The notes under the pieces: model-generated
Databases searched by the model: none
What the model was told of the DNA's origin: nothing
The model's input: the letters and a program-made list of their open reading frames with translations, nothing else
Translations under genes and position numbers: made by a program
Origin: Thermococcus sp.
Lineage (GTDB): Archaea > Methanobacteriota_B > Thermococci > Thermococcales > Thermococcaceae
Direction: 5' to 3'
Assembly (NCBI RefSeq): GCF_027066465.1
Contig: NZ_JAMONU010000030.1
Location: forward strand, 1 to 16,534
DNA length: 16,534 nucleotides
Part shown: positions 1-7,002 of the stretch, piece after piece
How the letters are laid out: each line of letters begins with the position of its first letter
Position numbering within the stretch: position 1 is the stretch's first letter

Positions 1-332
1 ATGTTGACAAGACGCTCGAGGTTATAACCCCGCTGATGACCTATGAGAGCCCCGACTTCTCGATTATGAAAGTTATCGGAAGCGAGCCCGGAAGGACGAT
101 AAGCTACACCCTCTACGATGAGGAGAGAGAATTCACCTCGATGGCGCGCGTAACCGGTTACACCGCCTCCGCCGTAGCGAGGCTCGTGGCCGAGGGTAGT
201 TGCATCTTCGGCGTTATTCCGCCCGAGATTCTTGGCATGCGCATAGACACCTTTGAGAGAATCATCGCCGACCTTGAGGAGAGGGGAATAAGGCTGAGGA
301 GGGAGGAGAATGCTTCATCTGGTGATAGCTGA
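1..332 (+). CDS. Saccharopine dehydrogenase-like protein, C-terminal end (5' partial)
   Basis: The reading frame is open from the left edge (first whole codon at base 3), so the gene begins outside the window and only about 110 C-terminal residues are seen. The end resembles the C-terminal domain of saccharopine dehydrogenase / lysine 6-dehydrogenase family proteins: an SMARVTGYTASAVARLVAEG helix, then GVIPPEILG, then a final helix ending in LEERGI. In that family this region closes the substrate site beside an N-terminal NAD(P)-binding fold, and the enzymes act on lysine or saccharopine; the catalytic half is not visible, so the reaction is open. The 3' end overlaps nep1 by 23 bases in another frame, implying co-transcription. 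The family is fairly sure, the exact substrate unknown. Confidence 0.7.
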   Translation, partial: VDKTLEVITPLMTYESPDFSIMKVIGSEPGRTISYTLYDEEREFTSMARVTGYTASAVARLVAEGSCIFGVIPPEILGMRIDTFERIIADLEERGIRLRREENASSGDS

Positions 333-969
333 TTCCGAGCTTGAGCTCGTGCCAAAATCGATAGTGGAGCATCCAGCCGTTGTGAACTACGCGAGGAGGA
401 GGGGCAAGAAGCCGGAGGAAGTGATACTCGACAGCAGTTACCACCACTCTGCGCTTAGGAAGCTCGAAGACGGTGAGAGGCGCGGGAGGCCTGACATAGT
501 GCACATCTGCCTTCTAAACGCCCTGGAGAGCATAGCCAACAGGGAGGGGAAGCTCCGCGTTTACGTCCACACGAGGAACGATGAGGTGATTTACGTAAAG
601 CCCGAGACGAAGCTTCCGAGGAACTACAACCGCTTTCTCGGTCTCATGGAGAGCCTCTTCAAGAACCGCGTCGTTCCAAAGGATTTAGCTCTACTCCGCA
701 TCGAGAAGAAAACGCTGGGTGAGCTCGTGGAAGAAATTGCTCCCGACGGGGTCTTCGTGATGCACGAGGAAGGGGAACTGATGAAGCCGAGGGACTTCGG
801 AAAGGTTCTGGCGGGGCTTGAGAATCCGCTCGTTATCGTAGGTGGCTTTCCCCACGGGGACTTCAGGAGTCGGGTTGAGGGGAGAAGGGTAAGCCTTTAC
901 CGCGAGCCGCTAATGGCATGGACGATTGTAAACGAGATAGTGGTCAACTTTGAGTCATTTATAATCTAA
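310..969 (+). CDS. nep1: Ribosome biogenesis SPOUT methyltransferase Nep1 (Emg1)
   Basis: A 219-residue protein of the usual length for archaeal Nep1, the SAM-dependent N1-methyltransferase that modifies a pseudouridine in helix 35 of small-subunit rRNA and assists 30S assembly. Recognisable pieces are the RNA-binding stretch DSSYHHSALRKL with ERRGRPDIVH (residues 41-65) and the C-terminal knot region with VIVGGFPHGDFRS (175-187), the glycine-rich SAM-binding loop of the SPOUT fold. The ATG is preceded by a purine-rich GGAGGGAGGAGA inside the end of the upstream gene, supporting this start and translational coupling with it. The next gene has its own promoter, so the transcript probably ends after this gene; no clear terminator is seen there. 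Family assignment is firm. Confidence 0.93.
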   Translation: MLHLVIADSELELVPKSIVEHPAVVNYARRRGKKPEEVILDSSYHHSALRKLEDGERRGRPDIVHICLLNALESIANREGKLRVYVHTRNDEVIYVKPETKLPRNYNRFLGLMESLFKNRVVPKDLALLRIEKKTLGELVEEIAPDGVFVMHEEGELMKPRDFGKVLAGLENPLVIVGGFPHGDFRSRVEGRRVSLYREPLMAWTIVNEIVVNFESFII

Positions 970-982
970 GTCAGTGCACAAT

Positions 983-994
983 GTTTTTATATTT
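983..994 (+). promoter_or_regulatory. TATA box of the LeuT-fold transporter gene
   Basis: An AT-only run (TTTTTATATTTT) lies about 60 bases before the chosen start at 1053, predicting transcription from around 1010-1015. The longest possible reading frame would start at 981, inside this box, which argues against that start. Confidence 0.65.
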
Positions 995-1052
995 TGGCCC
1001 CTTTTTGTCTCTTAGTTTTCATTGTGGCTTAACTCTGCCGGAGGGGTGCGCA

Positions 1053-2432
1053 ATGAGAAGGGTTAACGTCCTGATGGCGTTCCTTATCGCGGGTTATATT
1101 CTGGGGATATGGAACTTCTTAATTCTGCCGAAGTACTACATGACCTTTGGACTCAAGGGCTTCTTGATTTCACTGATTCCAGTTCTCATAGCAATGTTCC
1201 TAATATACAGCGAGGCCGAGAGCACAAGAAGAACCAGGTATCTCATCTACGAGCTTTTCTTTAAGGTCGCCAGAACGCCCGCAATAATGTTTACGCTCCT
1301 AATGTTCCTCCTGATACTGCTCGGCGTAACCTCGTACTTCTCGAGCTGGGGGCTTATATACCTGTTCAGCGGCGATACAACGTTTGTTCCACTCTTGGCG
1401 GTTCTCACAATCATCATCGCCGTTCTCCTTTTGCTGCTGGCCAAGGGAAGGGTTCTGGAGTTCATATCGGGAATATCTGTGATATTCATAGTGTTCACAA
1501 TAATCTCAACAATTCTCATCAGGAACCGCTCGCTTTCAGTTCTGACCTCCGAGCAGGCAAAGTATTACATGCACCAGGCCGTTTCGGGGATAACCTCGTT
1601 TTCTCAGCCCCTTACGTTCCACGGGGTTATAATGCTCCTAACTTCGGTCATAGTGGCGTTCGGTCTCGGTGCGGGGGTGTACTACGTTATTGGAAGCTTT
1701 GCTCCGGAGGGCCTCAACTTCAAGAGGGTTCTCATCGGTGTTTTCATACTGCAGGTTATCCTGAGCTTCGCGGCGGCTTATTCGATGGCGTATTCGCTCG
1801 GTCCGGCTTTCCAAGCCTTTGAAAAGAGCGTCCACAGCCCAAGGATTTCACCTGAAGAGAGCTTCAAGCTCTACACCCAGTTCAGCGCGCTCAGAAACTA
1901 CGCCACCAACAGCACAACACCGCTTCCGCAGTCGGTTAGGGTGTTCTACTTCATTCCGGAGATTCTCAAGGGAAACGTTCCCGGCGCCAGCGCAATAATA
2001 TTCCTCCTCGTTCTCTCGCTTTACTTCGCGGGGCTGACTACGATAATAGTCCTCCTTGAGATGGGAAATCAGATGCTCTCCGAGGTTATGCAGCTGTCCC
2101 GGGAGAAAAGCCTTGCGGTCGTTGCCATCATCGGCATGATTCTTGCCGGCTTAATGGCGATAAGCTCTGCCAGAACAATGTTCTTGGTGGTTCCCTTCAG
2201 CGTTGGCCCGCTGGTGGCCCTAGCTGAGGCTTATCCACTCTTTTCCTCAGGTTTGACAACCCGCAGAGGGGCAGTGGCCGTTGTCATGGGTGCACTACTT
2301 GCGGTAGGTTTAGGTGCCCTTTACTACGCCTTTGGTAGCGGTTCCGACCCAGTAGTCATGGGGGCGGTAATAGGGCTTGTCCTGTTCTTCCCTCTGGTGG
2401 TTAACGGCATGCTTCTGAAAAGCCGCCGCTGA
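1053..2432 (+). CDS. Divergent sodium:neurotransmitter symporter (LeuT-fold) family membrane protein
   Basis: A 459-residue, very hydrophobic protein with about 11-12 predicted membrane helices. Three regions can be matched by eye to LeuT-type transporters. Helix 1 has GYILGIWNFLILP (residues 14-26) against the family pattern with GNFLRFP. Helix 6 has AFGLGAGVYY (202-211) against TLSLGFG. Helix 8 has YFAGLTTI (324-331) against FAGLTSS, followed by a family-like LSREK loop. The family uses a sodium gradient to import amino acids or related solutes. Several ligand residues differ here (see findings), so the substrate cannot be predicted and non-transport roles are possible. The start at 1053 follows GGAGGGGTG by a few bases; an ATG at 981 falls inside the TATA box. 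Transcribed alone from its own promoter. Fold moderately to highly sure; function unknown. Confidence 0.75.
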   Translation: MRRVNVLMAFLIAGYILGIWNFLILPKYYMTFGLKGFLISLIPVLIAMFLIYSEAESTRRTRYLIYELFFKVARTPAIMFTLLMFLLILLGVTSYFSSWGLIYLFSGDTTFVPLLAVLTIIIAVLLLLLAKGRVLEFISGISVIFIVFTIISTILIRNRSLSVLTSEQAKYYMHQAVSGITSFSQPLTFHGVIMLLTSVIVAFGLGAGVYYVIGSFAPEGLNFKRVLIGVFILQVILSFAAAYSMAYSLGPAFQAFEKSVHSPRISPEESFKLYTQFSALRNYATNSTTPLPQSVRVFYFIPEILKGNVPGASAIIFLLVLSLYFAGLTTIIVLLEMGNQMLSEVMQLSREKSLAVVAIIGMILAGLMAISSARTMFLVVPFSVGPLVALAEAYPLFSSGLTTRRGAVAVVMGALLAVGLGALYYAFGSGSDPVVMGAVIGLVLFFPLVVNGMLLKSRR

Positions 2433-2439
2433 GCTTTTT
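2418..2439 (+). terminator. Stem-loop plus T-run over the transporter stop codon
   Basis: AAAAGC (2418-2423) and GCTTTT (2433-2438) form a perfect 6-bp stem whose 9-base loop ends with the TGA stop (2430-2432). The 3' arm runs into a stretch of five T, as expected for an archaeal intrinsic terminator. The TATA box of the next gene starts only about 10 bases further on. Confidence 0.5.
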
Positions 2440-2445
2440 CAAAAA

Positions 2446-2454
2446 TTTTTTAAA
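2446..2454 (+). promoter_or_regulatory. TATA box of the aIF5A-agmatinase unit
   Basis: TTTTTTAAA preceded by a purine-rich CAAAAA, a plausible BRE. It sits about 46 bases before the aIF5A start, predicting a leader of roughly 20-25 bases carrying the GGGAGGT ribosome binding site at 2487-2493. Confidence 0.65.
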
Positions 2455-2499
2455 CGTCCCCGCCAACAGAGACCAGAACAGTTGCGGGAGGTCTGGAAG

Positions 2500-2910
2500 A
2501 TGGGAGACAAAACCAAGGTCCAGGTCAGCAAGCTCAAGCCTGGAAGGTACATAATCATCGACGGTGAACCGTGCAGGATTGTGAACATAACCGTTTCTTC
2601 CCCCGGGAAGCACGGCTCCGCCAAAGCAAGGATTGAAGCCGTTGGAATCTTTGATGGCAAGGTCAGGAGCATCGTCAAGCCGACCAGCGCTGAAGTTGAT
2701 GTCCCAATTATCGACAAGCGCGTTGGCCAGGTCATAGCTATAACCCCTGACACCGTTCAGATTATGGACATGGAGACCTACGAGCTTTACGATGTTCCCT
2801 TCGAAGGCGGTGTTGACGAAGAAGTTAGGGACCAGCTCAAGGAAGGCATAACCGTTGAATACTGGGAAACACTCGGCAGGATTCAGATTAAGAAGGTTCG
2901 GGGCGAGTGA
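2500..2910 (+). CDS. eif5A: Translation factor aIF5A (hypusine-containing)
   Basis: A 136-residue protein matching the whole archaeal IF5A/EF-P-like factor: an N-terminal SH3-like domain and a C-terminal OB fold. The factor relieves ribosome stalling, for example at proline runs. The modification loop SSPGKHGSAK is intact and puts the deoxyhypusine/hypusine acceptor at Lys37. An in-frame TTG at 2482 would add six residues, but the ATG at 2500 follows GGGAGGT at normal spacing, lies about 46 bases after a good TATA box and gives the family length, so it was chosen. The next gene, agmatinase, begins 44 bases downstream without an obvious promoter. That is suggestive because the modifying group is derived from spermidine, to which agmatinase contributes. 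Identification is essentially certain. Confidence 0.97.
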   Translation: MGDKTKVQVSKLKPGRYIIIDGEPCRIVNITVSSPGKHGSAKARIEAVGIFDGKVRSIVKPTSAEVDVPIIDKRVGQVIAITPDTVQIMDMETYELYDVPFEGGVDEEVRDQLKEGITVEYWETLGRIQIKKVRGE

Positions 2911-2934
2911 GCCCCTATTCTCTCTGCTTTTGTT
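2900..2934 (+). terminator. Stem-loop over the aIF5A stop codon; partial terminator or processing site
   Basis: GGGGC (2900-2904) and GCCCC (2911-2915) form a perfect 5-bp GC stem with GAGTGA as loop, containing the TGA stop (2908-2910). A pyrimidine-rich tract with TTTT follows. No TATA box is evident before agmatinase, so any termination here is probably partial, or the hairpin protects a processed 3' end. Confidence 0.35.
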
Positions 2935-2954
2935 GAAGCGGAGGGGTGTTGAAA

Positions 2955-3830
2955 ATGGACTTTCTTTACACCTATGATGCGGTGAAACTGGAGGTTCCTC
3001 TTGTTGACCCTGAGGACGCCCGATTTGTAATCTTGGGAGTTCCCTTTGATGGAACCACGAGCTACCGTCCGGGAGCGAGGTTCGGACCCCTGCTGATTAG
3101 ACAGGCAACCTTTAACTTGGAAAGCTACGTGCTGGATTACGATGTTGACATCGCGGAAGCTCCGATTGCCGATATAGGAGACGTTTCAATCGTCGCGGGG
3201 GACTCCCGTGAGACTTCAAAGAGGATAAAAGAAACCCTGTGTGAGCTTCTTTCGGTCAATCCGGAGGCGATGCCCATTCTGCTTGGGGGAGAGCACTCCC
3301 AGACCCTTGGGGCGGTTGAGGCGCTGAAGCCGAAAAGCTACGTTGTCTTTGATGCACACCTTGACCTTCGCGATTCCTACGAGGGAAACCCCTACAGCCA
3401 CGCCTGCGTGGCTAGGCGCATAGCAGAGCTGGGCGTGAGGGAGGCGATGTTCGGGATAAGGAGCGGAACGAAAGAGGAAGTAGAGTTTGCGAGAAGAAAC
3501 GGTATCGAATGGGTGCACTCAAGGAATTACACACTCGACACGTTTATTAAGGTCGTTAGGAACCTCCCGGAGCCGGTGTACCTCTCTGTTGACATAGACG
3601 TCTTCGACGTTTCCCTCGTCCCGACCACGGGAACCCCTGAAGCCGGTGGGCTGAGGTTCTGGGATGTTGTGGAGGCAATCGAATGGCTTGTCCGGAACAA
3701 GAGGATTATCGGCTTTGATATCATGGAAGTTGCGGGCGGGGATGTCGGGACCCCCACGTCGGTAGTTGCCGCGAAGCTGCTGTTTTACTACATCGGAATG
3801 CAGTGGGGTAAAAAGAGTGGGGGGCGTTAA
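2955..3830 (+). CDS. speB: Agmatinase-family ureohydrolase (agmatine / N1-aminopropylagmatine)
   Basis: A 291-residue arginase/agmatinase-fold enzyme. The manganese-binding motifs are intact: GGEHS with His114, DAHLDLRD with Asp133, His135 and Asp137, and SVDIDVFD with Asp213 and Asp215. The substrate-loop glutamate appears in TPEAGG. These enzymes release urea from agmatine to give putrescine. In Thermococcus the characterised homologue also acts on N1-aminopropylagmatine to give spermidine directly; that is known of the family, not shown here. A GTG at 2946 would add three residues, but it lies inside the GGAGGGGTG ribosome binding site, so the ATG at 2955 was chosen. It follows aIF5A closely, probably in the same transcript, and its stop codon overlaps that of the convergent antiporter gene. 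Confidence 0.92.
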   Translation: MDFLYTYDAVKLEVPLVDPEDARFVILGVPFDGTTSYRPGARFGPLLIRQATFNLESYVLDYDVDIAEAPIADIGDVSIVAGDSRETSKRIKETLCELLSVNPEAMPILLGGEHSQTLGAVEALKPKSYVVFDAHLDLRDSYEGNPYSHACVARRIAELGVREAMFGIRSGTKEEVEFARRNGIEWVHSRNYTLDTFIKVVRNLPEPVYLSVDIDVFDVSLVPTTGTPEAGGLRFWDVVEAIEWLVRNKRIIGFDIMEVAGGDVGTPTSVVAAKLLFYYIGMQWGKKSGGR

Positions 3831-3843
3831 GCCCCGGTCTTTT
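3809..3843. terminator. Bidirectional terminator spanning two overlapping stop codons
   Basis: GGGGC (3821-3825) and GCCCC (3831-3835) form a perfect 5-bp stem with loop GTTAA. The loop holds both the plus-strand TAA (3828-3830, agmatinase) and the minus-strand TAA (3827-3829, antiporter). A T-run follows on each side: TTTT at 3840-3843 on the plus strand, and the complement of an A-run at 3810-3814 on the minus strand. Confidence 0.5.
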
Positions 3844-5122
3844 CTGCTTCTCCGCTTTCCAGCAACCTGCTTTTGAGGAATGGCACCCACAGGGTTTCTG
3901 TCAGCACTGAGGCCAGTACGGTTATGACGGTAACAGCAAGTATCACCTCTCCCCAGTATGTTGTTAGCACTGCACTGTGGTACTTCTCAGCCAGCGTTAG
4001 TGGGAGTGCTGCCAGCGCTGATGGAACGACACCTCTCGGTCCCTCTAAGGATATGAACACGTACTCCTTTTTGCTCCACCACTTCAGTATCGGTAGCGCC
4101 GCTATTGGCCTGGCCACGAGCATGATGAAGTACGCCACCAGCAGTCCCTTTACCAAGTTGCTCACGAGTGGCTGAAGGTTCAAGCTTGCGCCGAGGAGGA
4201 CGAATATGAATATCGTTGCAATGTCGGCGAGAGTTTCGTTGAAGTGAACTTCTCTCTCGATGGCTTTTATCACCTTCCCGAGAACCTTCGGGTCCTCTTT
4301 CTTGGCAAAGACGTTTGAGTTACCGAGGATGATTCCCGTGGTCGTTGCGACCAAATAGCCCGAGGCTTGGAGCTTTTCTCCAAGAAGGAATCCTCCAAAT
4401 GCCAGGAAGAGGGAGAATATCTCTATCTCAGGGAACTCGTACATCCGCGTTTTCTTAATGAACCAGTATCCGAACAGCCCGACTATGACACCCAGGATTA
4501 TTGACACTATGACCTCATACAGGAAGAATGCAACCGCTGCCCCGTAGACCCCTAGGTGATGGCTGAACGCCGCGAAGAGCCCCCCGCTTGCGCTGACTAT
4601 GAGCATCGCAACGGCGACATCTGTGAGGACTATGCCCAAGGGGTCGTTGAATATTGACTCCGTGACGATAGTTATCTCTATGTCTTGGGGAACGCGGTAC
4701 TGCTTGAAGAGGGGTATGAGCGTTGCGGGGTCTGTTGCGCTTATTATTGCGCCGTACAGGAATCCTATCAGGAACGGGGCGTGAAAGACTACTGAAAAGA
4801 ACCACCCCGCCAGTAACGCGGTTACCAGCAGCCCCAGAGTGTCAAGGGTGGCTATTGTTGGAAAGTTTCTCTTCAGAAGTTTCCAGCTCAGGTTGTGTCC
4901 CTCGGTGAAGAGTATCATGACGAGACCAAAGACGCGGACGTAGTTGAAGAGATGGCGCGCTTCGGTTCTGGGAAGCACCATCGTTATGGGTCCAATCAGT
5001 ATGCCCGCCACTATGAACAGCGGAATGTAGGAGATGTTGTACCTCCTGCTTATGAGGAGCGCTATTATGCCTGACCCGAAAACAGTTATCAGTGCCCTGG
5101 CGACCATCTCGATTGACACCAT
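3827..5122 (-). CDS. Na+/H+ antiporter, CPA1/NhaP type
   Basis: A 431-residue membrane protein with about 12 helices that exchanges sodium for protons across the cytoplasmic membrane. Diagnostic CPA1 features: SATDPATLIP with the TD pair at about residues 129-130, TESIFNDPLG with the Asn-Asp pair at about 159-160 that marks electroneutral NhaP-type exchangers, and the GPRGVVPSALA segment near the C-terminus carrying the conserved arginine. No long cytoplasmic C-terminal domain is present. A frame from 5167 would add 15 residues, but that ATG has no ribosome binding site and lies too close to the TATA box at 5174-5181; the ATG at 5122 follows GGAGGCGAT and was chosen. It lies downstream of the CLC gene on the same strand but has its own promoter. 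The substrate ion could be Na+, Li+ or K+. Confidence 0.88.
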   Translation of the reverse strand: MVSIEMVARALITVFGSGIIALLISRRYNISYIPLFIVAGILIGPITMVLPRTEARHLFNYVRVFGLVMILFTEGHNLSWKLLKRNFPTIATLDTLGLLVTALLAGWFFSVVFHAPFLIGFLYGAIISATDPATLIPLFKQYRVPQDIEITIVTESIFNDPLGIVLTDVAVAMLIVSASGGLFAAFSHHLGVYGAAVAFFLYEVIVSIILGVIVGLFGYWFIKKTRMYEFPEIEIFSLFLAFGGFLLGEKLQASGYLVATTTGIILGNSNVFAKKEDPKVLGKVIKAIEREVHFNETLADIATIFIFVLLGASLNLQPLVSNLVKGLLVAYFIMLVARPIAALPILKWWSKKEYVFISLEGPRGVVPSALAALPLTLAEKYHSAVLTTYWGEVILAVTVITVLASVLTETLWVPFLKSRLLESGEAEKTGA

Positions 5123-5173
5123 TGGTATCGCCTCCGCTTTTTGCTCGGCCGTTCTGGGTTTTCTCATGGAGTG

Positions 5174-5181
5174 ATTTTAAA
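5174..5181 (-). promoter_or_regulatory. TATA box of the Na+/H+ antiporter gene
   Basis: On the minus strand the order is AAAAGG (BRE-like) then TTTAAAAT, predicting a start of transcription near 5150 and a leader of roughly 28 bases before the ATG at 5122. Confidence 0.6.
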
Positions 5182-5283
5182 CCTTTTCCCCGTTAATTTT
5201 TCAAAATGGAGCATAGAAACGATAAAAGTTCGGGAAAACAATTACGATTAACGCCCTTTTTGATAGAAAGTTGAACCAATGAT

Positions 5284-5298
5284 TTTACCAGAGGTAAA
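5284..5298 (-). terminator. Short hairpin at the CLC stop codon
   Basis: On the minus strand TTTACC and GGTAAA form a perfect 6-bp stem with a 3-base loop (TCT); the TAA stop lies in the 3' arm. Only weak T-runs follow (near 5235 and 5225 on the minus strand), so termination is uncertain and read-through into the antiporter gene is possible. Confidence 0.3.
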
Positions 5299-6997
5299 TG
5301 GCTTCTATTGCGTGATAATAGGCTCTGTATATGTCCTTCTTTGTTACAACCCCTATTAGTTTTCCTTCATCATCAACAACTGGGAGCAGGTTCTGGTCGT
5401 TCAGGAGTATTTTATCAAGGGCATCTTGAGCAGTTTCCTTTGGCGTTACAACCGCAAAGTTTTTTCTCATAAACCTACCCACGGGAAGCTTTTTAATCGC
5501 TGTCGATTTTCCAAGTATGTCAGGCACACCTATGATGCCCACCACATGCCCTTCGTCGTCAACAACCGGAAGGAAGTCGTGGCCCGTCGATGCAATAATT
5601 TTTTCAACCTCCATTAGAGGCCTCTTTGCGTTAATTTTAACGACTGTCGTGCTCATTATTTCGTGAACCGCTATCGTTTCGAGAATCAGCGGCCTGCCGG
5701 TCTTTATCCTTATGCCTTTGCGCTCCAGCTTTATCGTGTATACAGAGGAGCCTTTGAAGAACGCCCTCGCGGTAACGAAAGCAACGACCGACGTCAGTGC
5801 GACCGCCGGGGAATAGGCGTAGCTCCCCGACATCTCCGTTATCATTATTATCTGCGTCAGCGGTGCTTGAGTGGCCGCTGCAAAGAAACCGGCCATCCCG
5901 GCCAGGGCGTACGCCTCAACGTTTGCGGGGGCGAAGTGCGAAACAACGGTTCCGAAGGCGGAGCCGAGCATGGTTCCTATGAACAGGCTCGGTGCGAAGA
6001 TTCCGCCGGAGAACCCGGAGCTTATGGCCAGAAGCGTCGCGGTCATTTTCGCAACCGCCAGCATGAGGAGCATCTCAAGCGTGAACTTTCCAAGGATTGC
6101 GTCTCTGATGCCGTTGAAGCCTATCCCGAAGACGCCGTCGTGGGGGAAGAACATTCCTATGATGCCTATGCCAACGGCCCCGAGCACAAGGCGAAGCTCA
6201 AAGGGATACCTCTTCGAGAGGCCGTCAAAGAAATCGGTTGCCCTGTAGAGGGCCTTGGTGTATGCGTAGCCGACGACGCCGAGAAACATTCCGAGCATGA
6301 AGTAAAAGGGAATTCCTCTGACCACGCTTATGTTGGGGTTCAGCACTGGAAATCTTACGGGATGGTGAAGAACCACGAGGGTTATCGCGTTGCCTATTAT
6401 TGCGGAGATAAATATTGGAACGAGGTTTATCGTTATTGCTCCCATGTAGATGACCTCAAGGGCAAACATTGCCCCCGCGAGCGGCGTGTTGAAGGTTCCG
6501 GCTATTCCGGCGGCCAGGCCGCACGTTGTTATCAGCTTCCTGGCCTGGGGTTTTGGAAGCCTCTCAGCCAGTGCAGAATCGAGCGCGGCGCCGATGAACG
6601 CGGCCGGACCTTCACGACCGAGAGGACCTCCCGCGCCTATTGAGATTGCGGTTGCCAGGGTTTTGAGAAACGCCAGTTTGGCCCCTATCTTTCCGCTCTT
6701 GAATATTATGCCCTCGATGACCTCGGGGACACCGTTGCCCCTGAGTTCGGGGTATCTCTTAACCATCGGGGCTATCAGCATCGCACCGAAAACCGGGAGG
6801 AGGATGTAGCCTAGGTTTATACCTGATACACTATATGATATCCTGTTCAAAACAGGGCCGAAGAAAAACCCCGTGAAGGCGTTGATTAAAACCCTAAAGA
6901 TGAGGGCGCCGAGACCCCCCACTAGGCCGGCCAACGAGGCTATCCCAAGCAGTATTGCCCATCTCCTGACGTATCTCTGAAGGCTCCATTCGTCCAT
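5285..6997 (-). CDS. CLC-family chloride channel/transporter with two C-terminal CBS domains
   Basis: A 570-residue protein with a CLC membrane domain (about residues 10-425) and a cytoplasmic CBS pair (about 440-497 and 508-562). The three CLC selectivity motifs are present: GNGVPE (87-92), GREGPAAF with the gating glutamate at 129, and GGIFAPSL (331-338), plus the pore tyrosine candidate Tyr420. The usual serine of the first motif is Asn88. The position of the inner proton-path glutamate is Val182 (FALEVI), as in vertebrate CLC channels and not the exchangers. CBS pairs usually bind adenine nucleotides and may tune activity. A TTG at 7006 overlapping the upstream stop (TTGA) is an alternative start three residues longer; the ATG at 6997 was preferred. 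Co-transcribed with the preceding unknown gene, whose stop is five bases away. Confidence 0.9.
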   Translation of the reverse strand: MDEWSLQRYVRRWAILLGIASLAGLVGGLGALIFRVLINAFTGFFFGPVLNRISYSVSGINLGYILLPVFGAMLIAPMVKRYPELRGNGVPEVIEGIIFKSGKIGAKLAFLKTLATAISIGAGGPLGREGPAAFIGAALDSALAERLPKPQARKLITTCGLAAGIAGTFNTPLAGAMFALEVIYMGAITINLVPIFISAIIGNAITLVVLHHPVRFPVLNPNISVVRGIPFYFMLGMFLGVVGYAYTKALYRATDFFDGLSKRYPFELRLVLGAVGIGIIGMFFPHDGVFGIGFNGIRDAILGKFTLEMLLMLAVAKMTATLLAISSGFSGGIFAPSLFIGTMLGSAFGTVVSHFAPANVEAYALAGMAGFFAAATQAPLTQIIMITEMSGSYAYSPAVALTSVVAFVTARAFFKGSSVYTIKLERKGIRIKTGRPLILETIAVHEIMSTTVVKINAKRPLMEVEKIIASTGHDFLPVVDDEGHVVGIIGVPDILGKSTAIKKLPVGRFMRKNFAVVTPKETAQDALDKILLNDQNLLPVVDDEGKLIGVVTKKDIYRAYYHAIEAIYLW

Positions 6998-7002
6998 AGC
7001 CC

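Noticed and set aside
981..1052. Longer N-terminus for the LeuT-fold protein starting at 981
   Set aside because: The ATG lies within the predicted TATA box and the extension contains polar and cysteine residues foreign to the family; the ATG at 1053 has a ribosome binding site.
5182..5283. Hidden small gene or RNA between CLC and the antiporter
   Set aside because: The stretch is AT-rich with stop codons in all frames and no ribosome binding site; it is explained as the antiporter promoter region.
5663..6643. A 326-codon plus-strand frame opposite the CLC gene
   Set aside because: It is the complement of a clearly conserved CLC coding region; the translation is low-complexity (Arg, Glu, His, Gly) with no start signal.
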